DNA from: Daphnia pulex
Lineage: Eukaryota; Arthropoda; Branchiopoda; Diplostraca; Daphniidae
Reading direction: 5' to 3'
Length of the DNA stretch: 64,000 nt
NCBI RefSeq assembly: GCF_021134715.1
Contig: NC_060022.1
Span: 67,001-131,000 of the forward strand
This document shows, piece by piece, positions 36,082 to 47,034 of the stretch. A program made the position numbers and the translations under genes. Numbering within the stretch: position 1 is the first letter of the stretch; every line of letters starts with the position of its first letter. The notes beneath the pieces were generated by a model, which saw only the letters and a list, made by a program, of their open reading frames with translations, made no database searches and was not told where the DNA came from.

Positions 36082-38850
36082 CCACAGGTGACTCATCATT
36101 TTCTTTCTCTCAGATTAATGAAAAAAAACGACATTAATGACAACTTTGGCTTGGGGAAATGACTCCCACGAGCCATCCAGCCCGGCACCCGTTTTCTGTG
36201 TGTCCATATTCTCGAGAAAAACGATTAGCTGTTATTACTATTTGAGCCTGTAGCTACGTAGGACAAGGTCGATTAGGGACTCTGGCTATATCTATATTTA
36301 TCATTCTTTCTCCTTTCAACAGAAATCGACCAAGAGTTTTGGGACAGTTACTGGTGGTTGCCCAGCAGTATAGCCGAACAAGGGCGGGATGTTGGTTGGG
36401 GGGAAACCTTATCGCTCTTCGCCTATTTCGAGAATGGTCTGTCGATTGGCTTGGGAAAACGGTTGAAAGGTCATCGACTGTATGTGCTCTCTGCTGACCA
36501 AAATTTTGGGTATACGCATCACTAAATGTGTCTGTGTGTCTGCTGTTGTTTGCTCAATCTATAATGGGCCCAGCAGCACAGCGAAATATGGACGGCCAAA
36601 TGTCTTGACAACTGCAAACAGACACGTGTCGCATCTTTTTTCGGGGTTTCTCAGTACATAGAGACGACGTCATCATCTTCCACTTATTTCTTTTCGCCCG
36701 ACCAACAAGATAATGGCAATTACATTTCGCAATCGACTCTGAATATAACTCTCAGCGCGCACATTTTGCCCAGAAAATGCTGTTGACTTTTGATAACATC
36801 ACTAAGCTAGTCGAAGAAAAGGGGGGCTGCTGGTAGAGAAGACCTGCTGCACCCAAGAGAGAGGGGGGGTCTAGTTTATCAGCGAACAAATCTGTTTGTT
36901 CTCCAAATTCAAAAGGCATACCTCTTGTTCCAATTTTTTAAATTCCTTTCTCAGCTTTAATCTTTTCTTTTATGAATTAAAATTTATGAAAGGAACTTGA
37001 GTAAACTTTGACAACTGACGTGTTATCTTTAGCAATAATCTTTCAGCTTTTTTATGATTTCTTGTTTTTCTCTTTTATTATTCACAGGCGAATAAATATG
37101 GATAGTCGGCGCGCAGTTTTAAATTTTTAATCCTCGACGGAATCAAGTCTCATCGTCCTCCGCATTCGTCACCGATGGATGCTCATTGTAGTAACACTTT
37201 TTGTTTGCCAACTGGAATGGAGTGATTATAAAAGGCCCTAAATTGAGACTTTCGTCGCGTATAGTTTTCACCACTTTTGTCTTTCTTCTAGAATCAAATT
37301 AATTAGTCTCCCCCCATCATCTGTAACGTGTCTACTCGTATAATTCCGTGTTCTAAATGTGTGTCAAAAGATTCTCTAGCATCTCTGTGATTCATGCGAC
37401 GCTCTGTTCCGGGTCTGTTTTCCACCGATTACTCCGAGCTCTGAGAAAATTCAATGGAAATCCCGCTCAAGTGTTGCTGGTATAATTATAATGATTCTTT
37501 TTCCCCCCTATTAAAATCATCCAGTTGAAAGTCAAATTGAGGTGAGAGAGAATATCATCACCATCATCATCCGATTCATCGCGACTATGTATGGATTTTT
37601 TAGTTTTTTCTTTCCCCCCTTAGCGCCGGACTTTCTATGATGACAAAGTATTTTACTATATTACGTGTGTTTCATTTTTCCATGGATTCTCATTTTGTAA
37701 TAACTGGGTCACCAATTTTTATTTTATTCCTTATTCACTGGTCGGGATTCGTTCAAGACAGACAGTCCTTATATCGTAAGGTTTTTTTTTTCAAATAAAA
37801 TGTTTTTTATTACTGAATAAATGAATCGGAGATTTTGACTTGTTACATGTGTCCTTCAAACTTCATTCTTCCATTTTTTCCGTATCTTATCAGGAAGAAT
37901 TCCGGGAACGCGCTGATAGCGCTGAAGGTGTCTGCCAATTAATAAAATATCAGATGTCAATACAAAACCATTTGCGCCTATTTTAAGGAAATTATTGCGA
38001 TAAAATCCATGAGACAGTGCCGAATAAACGGAAGACAGTGCTCACTCCCTAGCGGAAGAAAACAAAAATTCGGTGATTCCTATGTCAAAATTATATTTCC
38101 TACTTTCTAATAAATCAGAGGCATTCGTTTTCAAATTCCGATTTACGTATTTTCTAGAGCAGACTTTTCAAATTCCCGCGTAGAGCGCATTGGCAAGAAA
38201 TACTACAAGTACATTTGGCAATGTTGAATGTCGTCTGATGTCGTCTGAACTTGGTGACAAATTATTTTGAGTTTTGAGTTGTGAGCTTCTGACCACGTGA
38301 AATACTGGAATCGTTTTCCTGATAGCTTTTCAGCCACTATTATTTAATTTGTCTTATCCTTTTGCTGCCAAAACTATTGTTGCTAATTAGACATAACCAG
38401 TTAAACACAAAATTTGGCCATTTTACCAAACTTCCTTCGGCCAAGTGATGAAGTGAGAACAGGCCCATTCTTTCACATTTAACACGACATGTCCATGGAT
38501 ATTGGATACTTAGTGTAGTTGTTATGCCCTGTTTTCCACTCATCAAAGTCGTCGTTTGTTTAATGCATCATCCAGTTGATACAGGTAAAAAACAATAATA
38601 GCCTAGTCATAAATTCGTAAATACTTCTTAACATATTTAGTTAATATTCATCCAATTATAGGCAGTTTCTATTGAGCTTGGTAGATCACTAACCCCAGTG
38701 TCAACATGTATTGTCAACATATTTTTCAACAACTAATACATCGACAGACAAGTATTCTTCTACTTTTGGTTTTAAATTTTTTATTTTGCGTCATAGATTG
38801 TATTTTCTGTCATAGGGAAAACTATGGAAAACATCCTTTAGCCCATGGGC
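36082..38850. other. LC3 3' region and intergenic sequence, no supported gene
   Basis: No coding chain. An AG acceptor-like site at about 36321 and a GT-rich stretch suggest 3' UTR splicing, but this is not supported further. CAAATAAAATG at about 37793 is a possible polyadenylation signal. The right part grades into the repeat-rich region. Confidence 0.35.
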
Positions 38851-39454
38851 AATCTTCAGGTTTATTGCAGCAGCTTTAGAATGCTTTTGGAACTTTTCAG
38901 CAACTTTTGTCACGTACAGAAACAATTTTAAAGCAAGTAAGTGAATCGTGAAAGTTGTGGCTTTTCAAACAGTCCATTTTCTAATCTACTTTCATTCATT
39001 TTGTAAAAGCGTGTCAAAGAAGTTTCCTTTCTCCAGGTGGTGCTGCCGTGTCATGAAGATGCCTGTTCGAGAGGGTCTCTACTATATTGCAAGACAGAAA
39101 TTATGTGATGAAAACAGGAAATCTGAAATGGTAATAAACTAATAATGTACTTGTATGATAAATCAAGCATTTTGTTCTTGATGTCGAAGACAAGTGACAT
39201 CTTATTTTGTGCTTCTAAATAGAACTTTTGTTGAAAGTTCTTGTAAAGAGTTGAAATTTTGTTTGATCAAACAGAACATAAATTCCCTTAATTCTTAAAA
39301 ACCTGAAATGAAATCTTTGTGATGTGATGATCTTTGGTCATCTTGAGTTCTTTTTCTCTAGTTGGGTGTATATTTAAAGTAAATCATTATTGGCGTCTTT
39401 ATTTTTCACATTCCAAAATGTTTTTTGGTTTATTAATGTTCTTTTACTTTGTAG

Positions 39455-39665
39455 GTGTCCATGGGGAATTGCAGTCATTTTCCAGTTAAGAGATGTGCTG
39501 AAATGGAAATTGTGCAGACTTGCAGCGTTCAACATCATACTTCAATGTGTCATTTGCTTCTGTTGGCCCATGCAGTATATGCAGTGTTGAACAGTTGGGT
39601 AAAATAGTCAATGTCCTGTCGGGCTTATTTTATCGGCTGCGTTTTGTCGTTATGTCGTCTACCCT
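39455..39665 (+). repeat. Dispersed repeat, copy 1 (inverted partner at 51005-51225)
   Basis: The segment containing GAGATGTGCTGAAATGGA, ACTTGCAGCGTTCAACAT and GGGCTTATTTTATCGGCTG recurs on the minus strand at about 51005-51225, with roughly 80% identity by eye. Neither copy encodes a recognised protein. Likely an old mobile element or a repeated non-coding exon. Confidence 0.7.
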
Positions 39666-40139
39666 TGCTACAGGCGTTGAGGTAATGCTTGATGTACAGT
39701 CTCGTTCAATTAGTATGACCTTTAGTTAAAATATCCCTTCTCATTTCAGTTCAATCGTTTGCTGCCGTTCCGTTCCATAGACTTGATCCATCGGTGAACT
39801 GAGGTTGCTGAAATTCAAGACTCGTCAAGAAATTATGTAGATGTAGATAAAATTACAAGTGCATATTTGGGCTCCCTTCTTTTCTGTGGCCCCGTTTCCC
39901 TAACTAACCACTAACCAACGCCCGCCGGTGGTCACTCACCCGCTGTGAAACCAGGAGGAGGGGAGGGCTCTGGTCGAACGGGGACTTGGAAGGCGCATGA
40001 TTCGATGAAAACTTTTGGAGGGTCATGAGTCTAACCCGGAAACCTAGTATGACTACATCTCCCCAGTAAAACTTGCCTCGTACTTCTCTCTTCTTCTCGG
40101 TCCAGATAAATATCTCTGGGGGCCGTAGACATGTCCTAT

Positions 40140-40575
40140 AACAGCATGTGCGAGTTAAACAAAGCAACCCACTGCCCAATGAAACAAAAAGCCATGGTTT
40201 ATTATTTGCGCAAATCTCCGTCAGTCAAGTTACAAATTTTTCTAATTCAAGAACTCGTGTAGAATTTTGCATCTAGTCTATTAGTGCAAATCGCGATTCC
40301 ATGTGTTTGGTAGTTAAGAAAATGGTTGTTTAAAAAACAAGTCGGAGTAGCCAAAAAAACTCACCATTGTTTGTTTTTTAAACAACCATCTTCATAACTA
40401 CCAAACACATAGGATCGCTATTTGCACCAGTAGACTAGATGCAAAATTCTACACGAGTTCTTGAATTAGAAAAACTTGTAACTTGACTGACGCAGATTTC
40501 CGCAAAACTAAACCATCGCTTTTTGTCTCATTGCCGCAGCGGTGGTGGCGGGTTGCGTTTAAACTCGTGCAGTAG
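40140..40575. mobile_element. Fold-back element: two ~200-bp inverted arms around a ~25-bp loop
   Basis: The left arm (about 40140-40343) and right arm (about 40369-40575) are reverse complements with a few mismatches and indels. For example TTCTAATTCAAGAACTCGTG on the left matches CACGAGTTCTTGAATTAGAA on the right. The loop is only about 25 bp (around GTCGGAGTAGCC). No open frame is inside. This is the form of a fold-back MITE; transcribed, it would give a long hairpin RNA. The family is not identified and no clear target-site duplication was found. Confidence 0.75.
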
Positions 40576-41321
40576 TAAACCGTCTTGAACCGGACGCTCT
40601 GTTTATTGAATTTTTTTGAACATTTTAAAAGAGAAATAAAACTTGGTTCATGCTACATATTTATTTTTTTTATTACAGATATTACAAGGTTAAGGTATAA
40701 CATTGGTTTATAGGGTTAAGGGTATAAATTTAAGGGTTAGTGGGTTTATGTTTTCGGGGTTGAAAGGATTGGAAGGTATGTGTTTGTGGGGTTTGGAGAT
40801 TAATTGGTAGGGCAACATTTGTAGGGTTTTAGATTAACTGAATTTTTATCCAAACTTTAAATATCCTCCCTCCCCCCCTCCAACATCCTCCACTTTCCCC
40901 TCCCCGGAAACATGTTTATTATTTGTTGACATAAACAACCCATATTTGTTTTTGTTGCTTCTGAACTTATAAACGGTAAACTGCAATAGTCACGATGACA
41001 ATTTAACAAAATATGATGCAACTTCGGTAACACAACATCAGCACCAAGGAACGGCCAATTGAACATGATGTAGAAAGATCTTTCACCAGCATAGGCTGCA
41101 ACAACGTTCCACATCGGACAGCAACTACACGAACATACATGATCAACCTATAACCAAAATGAAATGAATTAAATAATCTTCACTTCTTCAGCATCAATGG
41201 AAATGCTGTCAATTAAAAGACGAATAAATGTCATTTAATGTTATTTACAAGAATTAAAGCCCTCAGCTGGCTGCGTCAAATCCATGTGTAAGTTGGGCAG
41301 CAACAAAGAAGCTCAAACTCC

Positions 41322-42110
41322 ACCAGGGTGTTAATCCTATTAAAAAAAAAAAAAAAACAAACAAACAACTCAATTACTATCAAGCAACAATTCTCAAATG
41401 ACAAAACAATTTGAACGAAGTTAAGTTGAACTACAAAATCCTTCAGAATAAATGTTGCAAAGGAATTTACAGTTGGCAAGATTTCAAAGGTTCAATTTCC
41501 ACAACTGAAATAGGTTGAAGAGATAGGCACTAACTAAATCTGTAGTCTCACAGTTAGAAAGTTGAACATTATTTTTACCTGAATTGTTCTGAAGTGTTTC
41601 TGACAAACGTGAAGCTGGTACAGGAAAAAGAGACATTTTGGCAAAATGTTCAGCTGCTCAGGCCACATGATCAGATGAAATTGCCATGTAGAAATTATAG
41701 ACTGTTACCAGATACCAGGGTGTTAATCCTATTTTAAAAAAACGAACAACTCAATTACTATCAAGCAACAATTTCTCAAATGAAAAAACATTTTGATCGA
41801 AGTTAACTTAAACTACAAAATCCTTCAGAATAAATGTTGCAAAGGAATGTACAGTTGGCAAGCTTTTCAAAGGTTAAATTTCCACAACTGAAATAGGTCG
41901 AAGAGAACTAGTTGAAGAGAACTAAATCTGTAGTCTCACAGTTAGAAAGTTGAACATTATATTTACCCGAATTGTTCTGAAGTGTTTCTGACAAACATGA
42001 AGCTGGTACAGGAAAAAGAGACGACATTTTGCAGAATGTTCAGCTGCTTAGGCCACATGATCAGATGAAATTGCCATGTAGAAATTATAGGCTGTTACCA
42101 GATAAATACC
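41322..42110. repeat. Direct tandem duplication of a ~390-bp unit
   Basis: Two copies lie head to tail, about 41322-41715 and 41716-42110. Each begins with CAGGGTGTTAATCCTATT and contains AACTACAAAATCCTTCAGAA, TGTAGTCTCACAGTTAGAAA and ending sequence GCCACATGATCAGATGAAAT. Copies differ by scattered substitutions and small indels, including the length of the poly-A tract after the start. No coding capacity. Similar phrases near 51700-52100 suggest a dispersed family. Confidence 0.8.
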
Positions 42111-42261
42111 TAAATTCAAACACAAATGATTAACACAGTCACATCCAAGAATCCTAAGAGCAATTACCATTATTACGAATAAAAATGTCAAGAAAGAAAA
42201 GTACGCCGTATTATCCAATCCAACGATACGTTTTCAACATGTGGTTTCCAATCAGTGTTTT

Positions 42262-42460
42262 TGTTGAGTATAAAAGATAAACAAACTGGACAGTGCGGCA
42301 ACGCAGGATAGCCAGGAAAGAAGAGAGGGGGAGAAGGACCTACCCAGACAAAGGAATAAGAGAGGGGGACTCAGTGCTGTTGACGATTGTGGCTAGGCGA
42401 GTAGCAATACAAAGCGTTCTTTGCAGCAAACAGGTTCACGTGTTAATTTCTATATCAACA
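42262..42460 (+). repeat. 5' LTR of the copia-type element
   Basis: 199 bp, TG...CA, with TATAAAAG near its start. It matches the 3' LTR base for base as far as I can read. Confidence 0.93.
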
Positions 42461-42577
42461 GGTTATGGGCCCAGCTGTACGCACAGCTAACAGCTACTCT
42501 GTCTGAACAATTATTTTTTTTTTGTGTGTGTCCCCGGCTAACTGTTCCCAAGAAATTAGAAATTCTTTTCTGGAGTG

Positions 42578-44053
42578 ATGGAGAAAGATGGCCGCCGCCA
42601 TGTTGTATGGTGTCTGAATGGGAAAAACTACGCGTCTTGGAAATTTGGAATGAAGCTGGCGTTACAAAGTGTTGAGCTTTGGGAAGTCGTGAACGGGACT
42701 CAACGGCAACCTGCTGAAGTAAGTTTATTGATGATTTATTGTTTTCTTTATGTGTGTGATCCGTGCCTGACAACAACGCGATATGAGATGCCTATCTGTG
42801 GCGTGGTACCAACTATTAAATTGACAAACTTAGATCCCGGCGTGAGTGCTTAATCTCTGCCACTTGATTTTGTTTTTTGTGTGTTTGTGTTTGCTGGACA
42901 TTTCTCTTTTTTGTGTTTCTTTCTCAATCTGTTTGGTCACTCTGGCTAAATTCCATCATATGATGGTGGACAAGTGTGTGCTAGAGTTGCAAGCATCTAG
43001 GAGACAGCTGAGTGTTTTTCCACATCGAGATGATGTGAGGGAGATTCCACATTGAGATAATGTGAGAGGTATTCCACATCGAGATGATGTGAGGGAGATT
43101 CCACATTGAGATAATGTGAGAGGTATTCCACATCGAGATGATGTGAGGGAGATTCCACATTGAGATAATGTGAGGCTGCCATGGATATCACAAACCTAAC
43201 CATCTTCTCGTTTTGTTACCACAATCAGAGACGCAATGCTGACCAGGTGATTGAAAATGCAGCTGATATAACCAACTGGAACAAGAGAAATACCACGGCA
43301 ATGCAGAACATATTTGGCGCCATCAAAGAAGACCAATCAAGGATCCTGATGTCTTGTAGCACAGCCCAAGAGATGTGGATGAAATTGGAGACTGAGTATG
43401 AAGAAGATGCCGCAGACAATGCACCTCTATTGTGGACAAAGTTCTATGGATGCACATTTCGACCAAGCCAAAGTGTATCAAGCTTCCTGACTGAGTTGGA
43501 ACAGATAGCATTCCGTCTGAAGAGCCTCAACATAGCTATTGATGATAATCAAATAATGGCAAAGATACTCATGTCGCTTCCTCCAGAGTTCCGTGTTTTT
43601 GCCTTTGCATGGGACAGCACGCCTGTTGCAGAGAAAACTCTCAAGAAACTGACTACTCGCCTTATAGCATTGGACAAGAGCCTGCGCAACGACGAAGAAG
43701 CAAAATCGACATCTGATACTGCCTATCTCAGTAAGCCGAACAGAGATGAATCACAGCACAAAGAGCAAGCACTTCCTGCCCAGTACGGTCAGAACAAAGG
43801 AAAAAGCCACCCTTCCAGTCAACATGCTGGTATACCGAGAACATGCTGGGAGTGCAACTCCACTACGCATGTTAGAGCTCAATGCCGTCAATACAAACGC
43901 CGGCGTGAGAGAGAAGGAGAAGAAGCGGACAGAAAAAGGAAGCGTTACGATCGACATGACAGAAGAGATGATAAACTATGTAAGCTCCCAGGAGCAACTG
44001 GCCGATGCACTCACGAAACCCCTGGCTGCTCCACGCTTCAAGTATCTCCGTGA
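42578..44053 (+). CDS. Gag-like protein of the copia-type element, fused out of frame to a pol remnant
   Basis: Exon 1 (42578-42718, start MEKDGRRHVVWCLNGKNYAS) is the N-terminal Gag domain of copia elements. A GT-AG interval 42719-43228 separates it in phase from 43229 onward. The second part has the Gag helical region (WNKRNTTAMQNIFGAI, FLTELEQIAFRLKSLNI) and a CCHC zinc knuckle CWECNSTTHVRAQC at about 43850-43890. Near 43975 the frame enters sequence whose other reading frame carries the RNase H tail, so the deletion that removed pol also shifted the frame, and this frame ends at 44053. The product could still bind RNA or form particles, but cannot act alone. Whether the interval is spliced is inferred from the sites only. 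Confidence 0.75.
43018..43173 (+). repeat. Minisatellite, six 27-bp half-units in the gag intron
   Basis: Alternating units begin TTCCACATCGAGATGATGTG and TTCCACATTGAGATAATGTG, giving three 54-bp dimers in tandem. They lie entirely inside the putative intron of the copia-type element. Confidence 0.9.
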
Positions 44054-44224
44054 CAAGATTGGCGTTCGGGGTGTAGGGGAGGTGTAACTGAAGAGTTAAA
44101 GGAGGCTGATATTTCTTTTCTTATTATTTGTCTTGTGACACTGAACCTAGTATTTATGTCTGATTCAAATATGCTGTGTATTCTGTGCTCATGTTTATTT
44201 TTGGGGGTCCAGTTTGAGGGGAGG

Positions 44225-44423
44225 TGTTGAGTATAAAAGATAAACAAACTGGACAGTGCGGCAACGCAGGATAGCCAGGAAAGAAGAGAGGGGGAGAAGG
44301 ACCTACCCAGACAAAGGAATAAGAGAGGGGGACTCAGTGCTGTTGACGATTGTGGCTAGGCGAGTAGCAATACAAAGCGTTCTTTGCAGCAAACAGGTTC
44401 ACGTGTTAATTTCTATATCAACA
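44225..44423 (+). repeat. 3' LTR of the copia-type element
   Basis: Identical to the 5' LTR, preceded by a polypurine tract and followed by GTTTT, the target-site duplication. Confidence 0.93.
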
Positions 44424-44428
44424 GTTTT

Positions 44429-45646
44429 AAGGGTATCGCCATTTTGTCGCCTGCTACAAAGTTTATACAAAGTGCCCAATATTGCAACCAACTTAGGATT
44501 CAAAACTCATTACTAGATGTCGCCAGTGTCGCCCTTGTTGTTTTTACATCGTGAAAGGAGGCAAAATGGGCGAAACAATTGGATGCTAATTAATATTTAT
44601 ATTCCGGTGATTTCATATACCAAATTGAACTTCGTATCAATATAGGTTTATCTTTACCTAATTTCCTTATTTTTATACTGTACCAACTTATTTCTTCAAA
44701 TTTTAGATGCATACTGTCAGTCATTCCAAAAAGTTGACTCAGCGCTCAGTCACTTTCCCTCCAATAGACCCATCATGTTGTCAAAAGCCTTAAAATTCAT
44801 CTGTGAAGCTTACATATCGTGGAATACAAATGTGCGGAGACAAGGTATTTCCCCATTCTGCTACCACACCAACCACACCACGTCAAATGCCATACTAAAT
44901 TCATCACCATTCACATATGATAAAGGTAAGCATCAATATAACCTATCACCACGCTACTGAATACTTCATAATGACACTTTCTTTCAGGAAATTTACCTCA
45001 ACCTCAGGAGTAAGGCTGTTGGTTGCTGTGATTTCCATTATGCGGTTTTTTATCATGAAAACTTCAGTGTGCTTGTTAGTATAGGTAAAGATTGAAATGC
45101 TTTATTAACTGTTATATTTTCAATTCATTAATGCAATACATTTTTTTTACCGAGCACATAATAGATCCTTGAGCCAATTCTGACCTTTGTCCATGAAGGA
45201 AGAGGGACATCCAGCAACGTTCTGCTCCATCCTTATCTTCCCGACGTACGCTCATCTAGCTTCACTGCTTTTGCTGCTACAACTTGTTTTACTTCACCGA
45301 CGAGTTGGAACACTTCAGTGGTCGCTACCCTTTGCTGTTACACACCTGCAGTTACTCACCACGGTATTATGCCCAGGTACCCGACAATTGACTTACTTTC
45401 GTAGATTATCTTCTAATAATCTAGTTGCGTTAAACTCTGTGTCTGTGTAATAATTCAAAAATCAGGCCCTTCTTGCGCGCAAACAAAGTTTTACTTGGAC
45501 GTTTCTTTTTTCTAACGCTAGATGGCTTTTTGAAATTTGCAGCTGTCAAAACAGTCAGTTTCAGTTACTTTGCACATCTTTTTAAACATTTAGTGGCAGT
45601 TATTTTGTTGAAATATTTATTGATAACTAACGATAATTATTCCCCC
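44429..45646. other. Repeat-region spacer, no supported gene
   Basis: Short frames only (for example around 44775-44960 and 45187-45450), with no domain or splice chain that I can connect. Possibly remnants of older elements or non-coding exons. Confidence 0.3.
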
Positions 45647-46037
45647 AACAAAGCTCACTTGTTAGATTTTTAAAAATGTGTTTTTTTTTTCTACTTCCGG
45701 TTTTCTCATTTCTGTCAGTAGTTTAGTAAATATTGATCTGACGCACAAAAGAACCACATATTCGTGATCCTCGTAAAATTTGTGGTAAAGTTCATGTTCT
45801 GTTTTTTACGTTTTCGTACTTCCGGTTTTGAAAATTTTCCTGAACTATATAGTTCAGGAAAATTCTCGATTTTGGCCAAATTTTGGATTTCGTTTAAATC
45901 ACACCTAATCGACCCCAAATTTCATGGGGATCACGAATATGTGGTTTAATTTGATGACAGCTCAATGGTTGAGGCACTGTGGTTACTTCCGGTTTACTTC
46001 CGGATTTTTTTTAAAAGACTAGCAAGTGAGCTTTGTT
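45647..46037. mobile_element. TIR element (MITE) of ~390 bp with nested inverted repeats
   Basis: The ends AACAAAGCTCACTTG (45647-45661) and CAAGTGAGCTTTGTT (46023-46037) are perfect inverted repeats. Inside, ACCACATATTCGTGATCC (45753-45770) is inverted at 45928-45945. At the centre is a perfect 30-bp palindrome at 45834-45863 around CTGAACTATATAGTTCAG. The phrase ACTTCCGGTTT occurs near both ends. No coding frame. No clear target-site duplication, so the superfamily is unassigned. Confidence 0.8.
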
Positions 46038-46313
46038 CTGTTTACAGTTCTCAACATTGCAAGCTTGATTTAAACTTTCAAAAATTGCATATTTAAATCT
46101 TTGAGCTAAAAAACCTGATTATTGTTTCTTTCTGTATTATGTAACTTTTATTGGCATGTCAGTAAATAAGAATTGTTTTCTCTTTATTCAGGTAATGCAG
46201 AGGAAATTTCGAGAAGATGGACACCATAACGTCGCCGGTATCTCCAAAGTGTCAGTGCGGAATTGCGGATCATCATTTGTTTTTGGTTATATGTGTTCGT
46301 TTGTGTTAGTTAA

Positions 46314-46582
46314 CCCGTTGTCTGCCACGCCTTTGTTCTCCCCTAGCTCCTTAGCACGGGCCGCGCTGTTCGGCTTCGTGGTTTTCATGCCGCGGGGTCG
46401 GAGAGTCGCCAAGCCCAAAATTTGCCGCAAGGCAAGCCTGTTAGGCAATGCACCATAGTTCCCCCTTTTCAGCACGGACTTGTCAGCAATGGCAAGTCCC
46501 ACCTTGGCCATGGATCCTTCAGACGTGGCGCGTAGAGTAGTAGAGTACAACCTACGGGTTGTATGGCGTGGCAGCCAACGGG
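46314..46582. mobile_element. piggyBac-type MITE, 269 bp, TTAA target site
   Basis: Terminal inverted repeats CCCGTTGTCTGCCACGCC (46314-46331) and GGCGTGGCAGCCAACGGG (46565-46582) differ at one position. Both ends are flanked by TTAA (46310-46313 and 46583-46586). TTAA duplication plus CCC-type termini is the signature of the piggyBac superfamily. It has no transposase. Interior GC content is visibly higher than its surroundings. Confidence 0.88.
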
Positions 46583-47034
46583 TTAACTTAAGTGTATGTA
46601 TGTATGTGATTGTAAAATGTGGTGGAATTGTGGGTGGAGGTGGGACAATAAAGCAATTCCTTTTAATGATTTTGTTCGCTGTGTCTTATAACTTATAATA
46701 AAAACATTTTTAGTTCACGACTTGTATATTTTTTACAACTTTGAAGTTTTACATATGTTATAGGCAAATGACTTTCTGACTCTGATCAACTCCAGACCCT
46801 TCAAATAAACTTCTATGAGAAACCAAACACAATCTGCAACCCCTTTGTAACACCAAATAAAGTTAAAAACAGAGCTGTTAACATCATTTTTCTTTTAAGT
46901 AAACACCACAATACGTTTCTTTCGTAACTTTCCCTGTAAATGAAGTTCGTCCCACATCAGAACATGTCGGAATGCAGAGCGAATAGAGCAATAGTCACTT
47001 CCAACATGCGAAATAGGAAAGATACAATAAAAAT

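Larger units (their letters stand above)
42262..44423 (+). mobile_element. Young, internally deleted copia-type LTR retrotransposon
   Basis: The two 199-bp LTRs (42262-42460 and 44225-44423) are identical by eye, begin TG and end CA, and contain a TATAAAAG promoter element. The element is flanked by a 5-bp target-site duplication GTTTT (42257-42261 and 44424-44428). The primer-binding region GGTTATGGGCCCAG follows LTR1, as in Drosophila copia, which primes from an initiator tRNA-Met fragment. The purine-rich tract GAGGGGAGG precedes LTR2. Inside are a gag-like frame and, after it, only the last bit of pol (EQLADALTKPL, typical of the copia RNase H end). Protease, integrase and reverse transcriptase are missing, so the copy is non-autonomous. 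Identical LTRs imply very recent insertion. Confidence 0.93.

Noticed and set aside
43018-43173. CRISPR-like array
   Set aside because: The repeats are contiguous 27-bp units without unique spacers, inside an LTR element of a eukaryote; it is a minisatellite.
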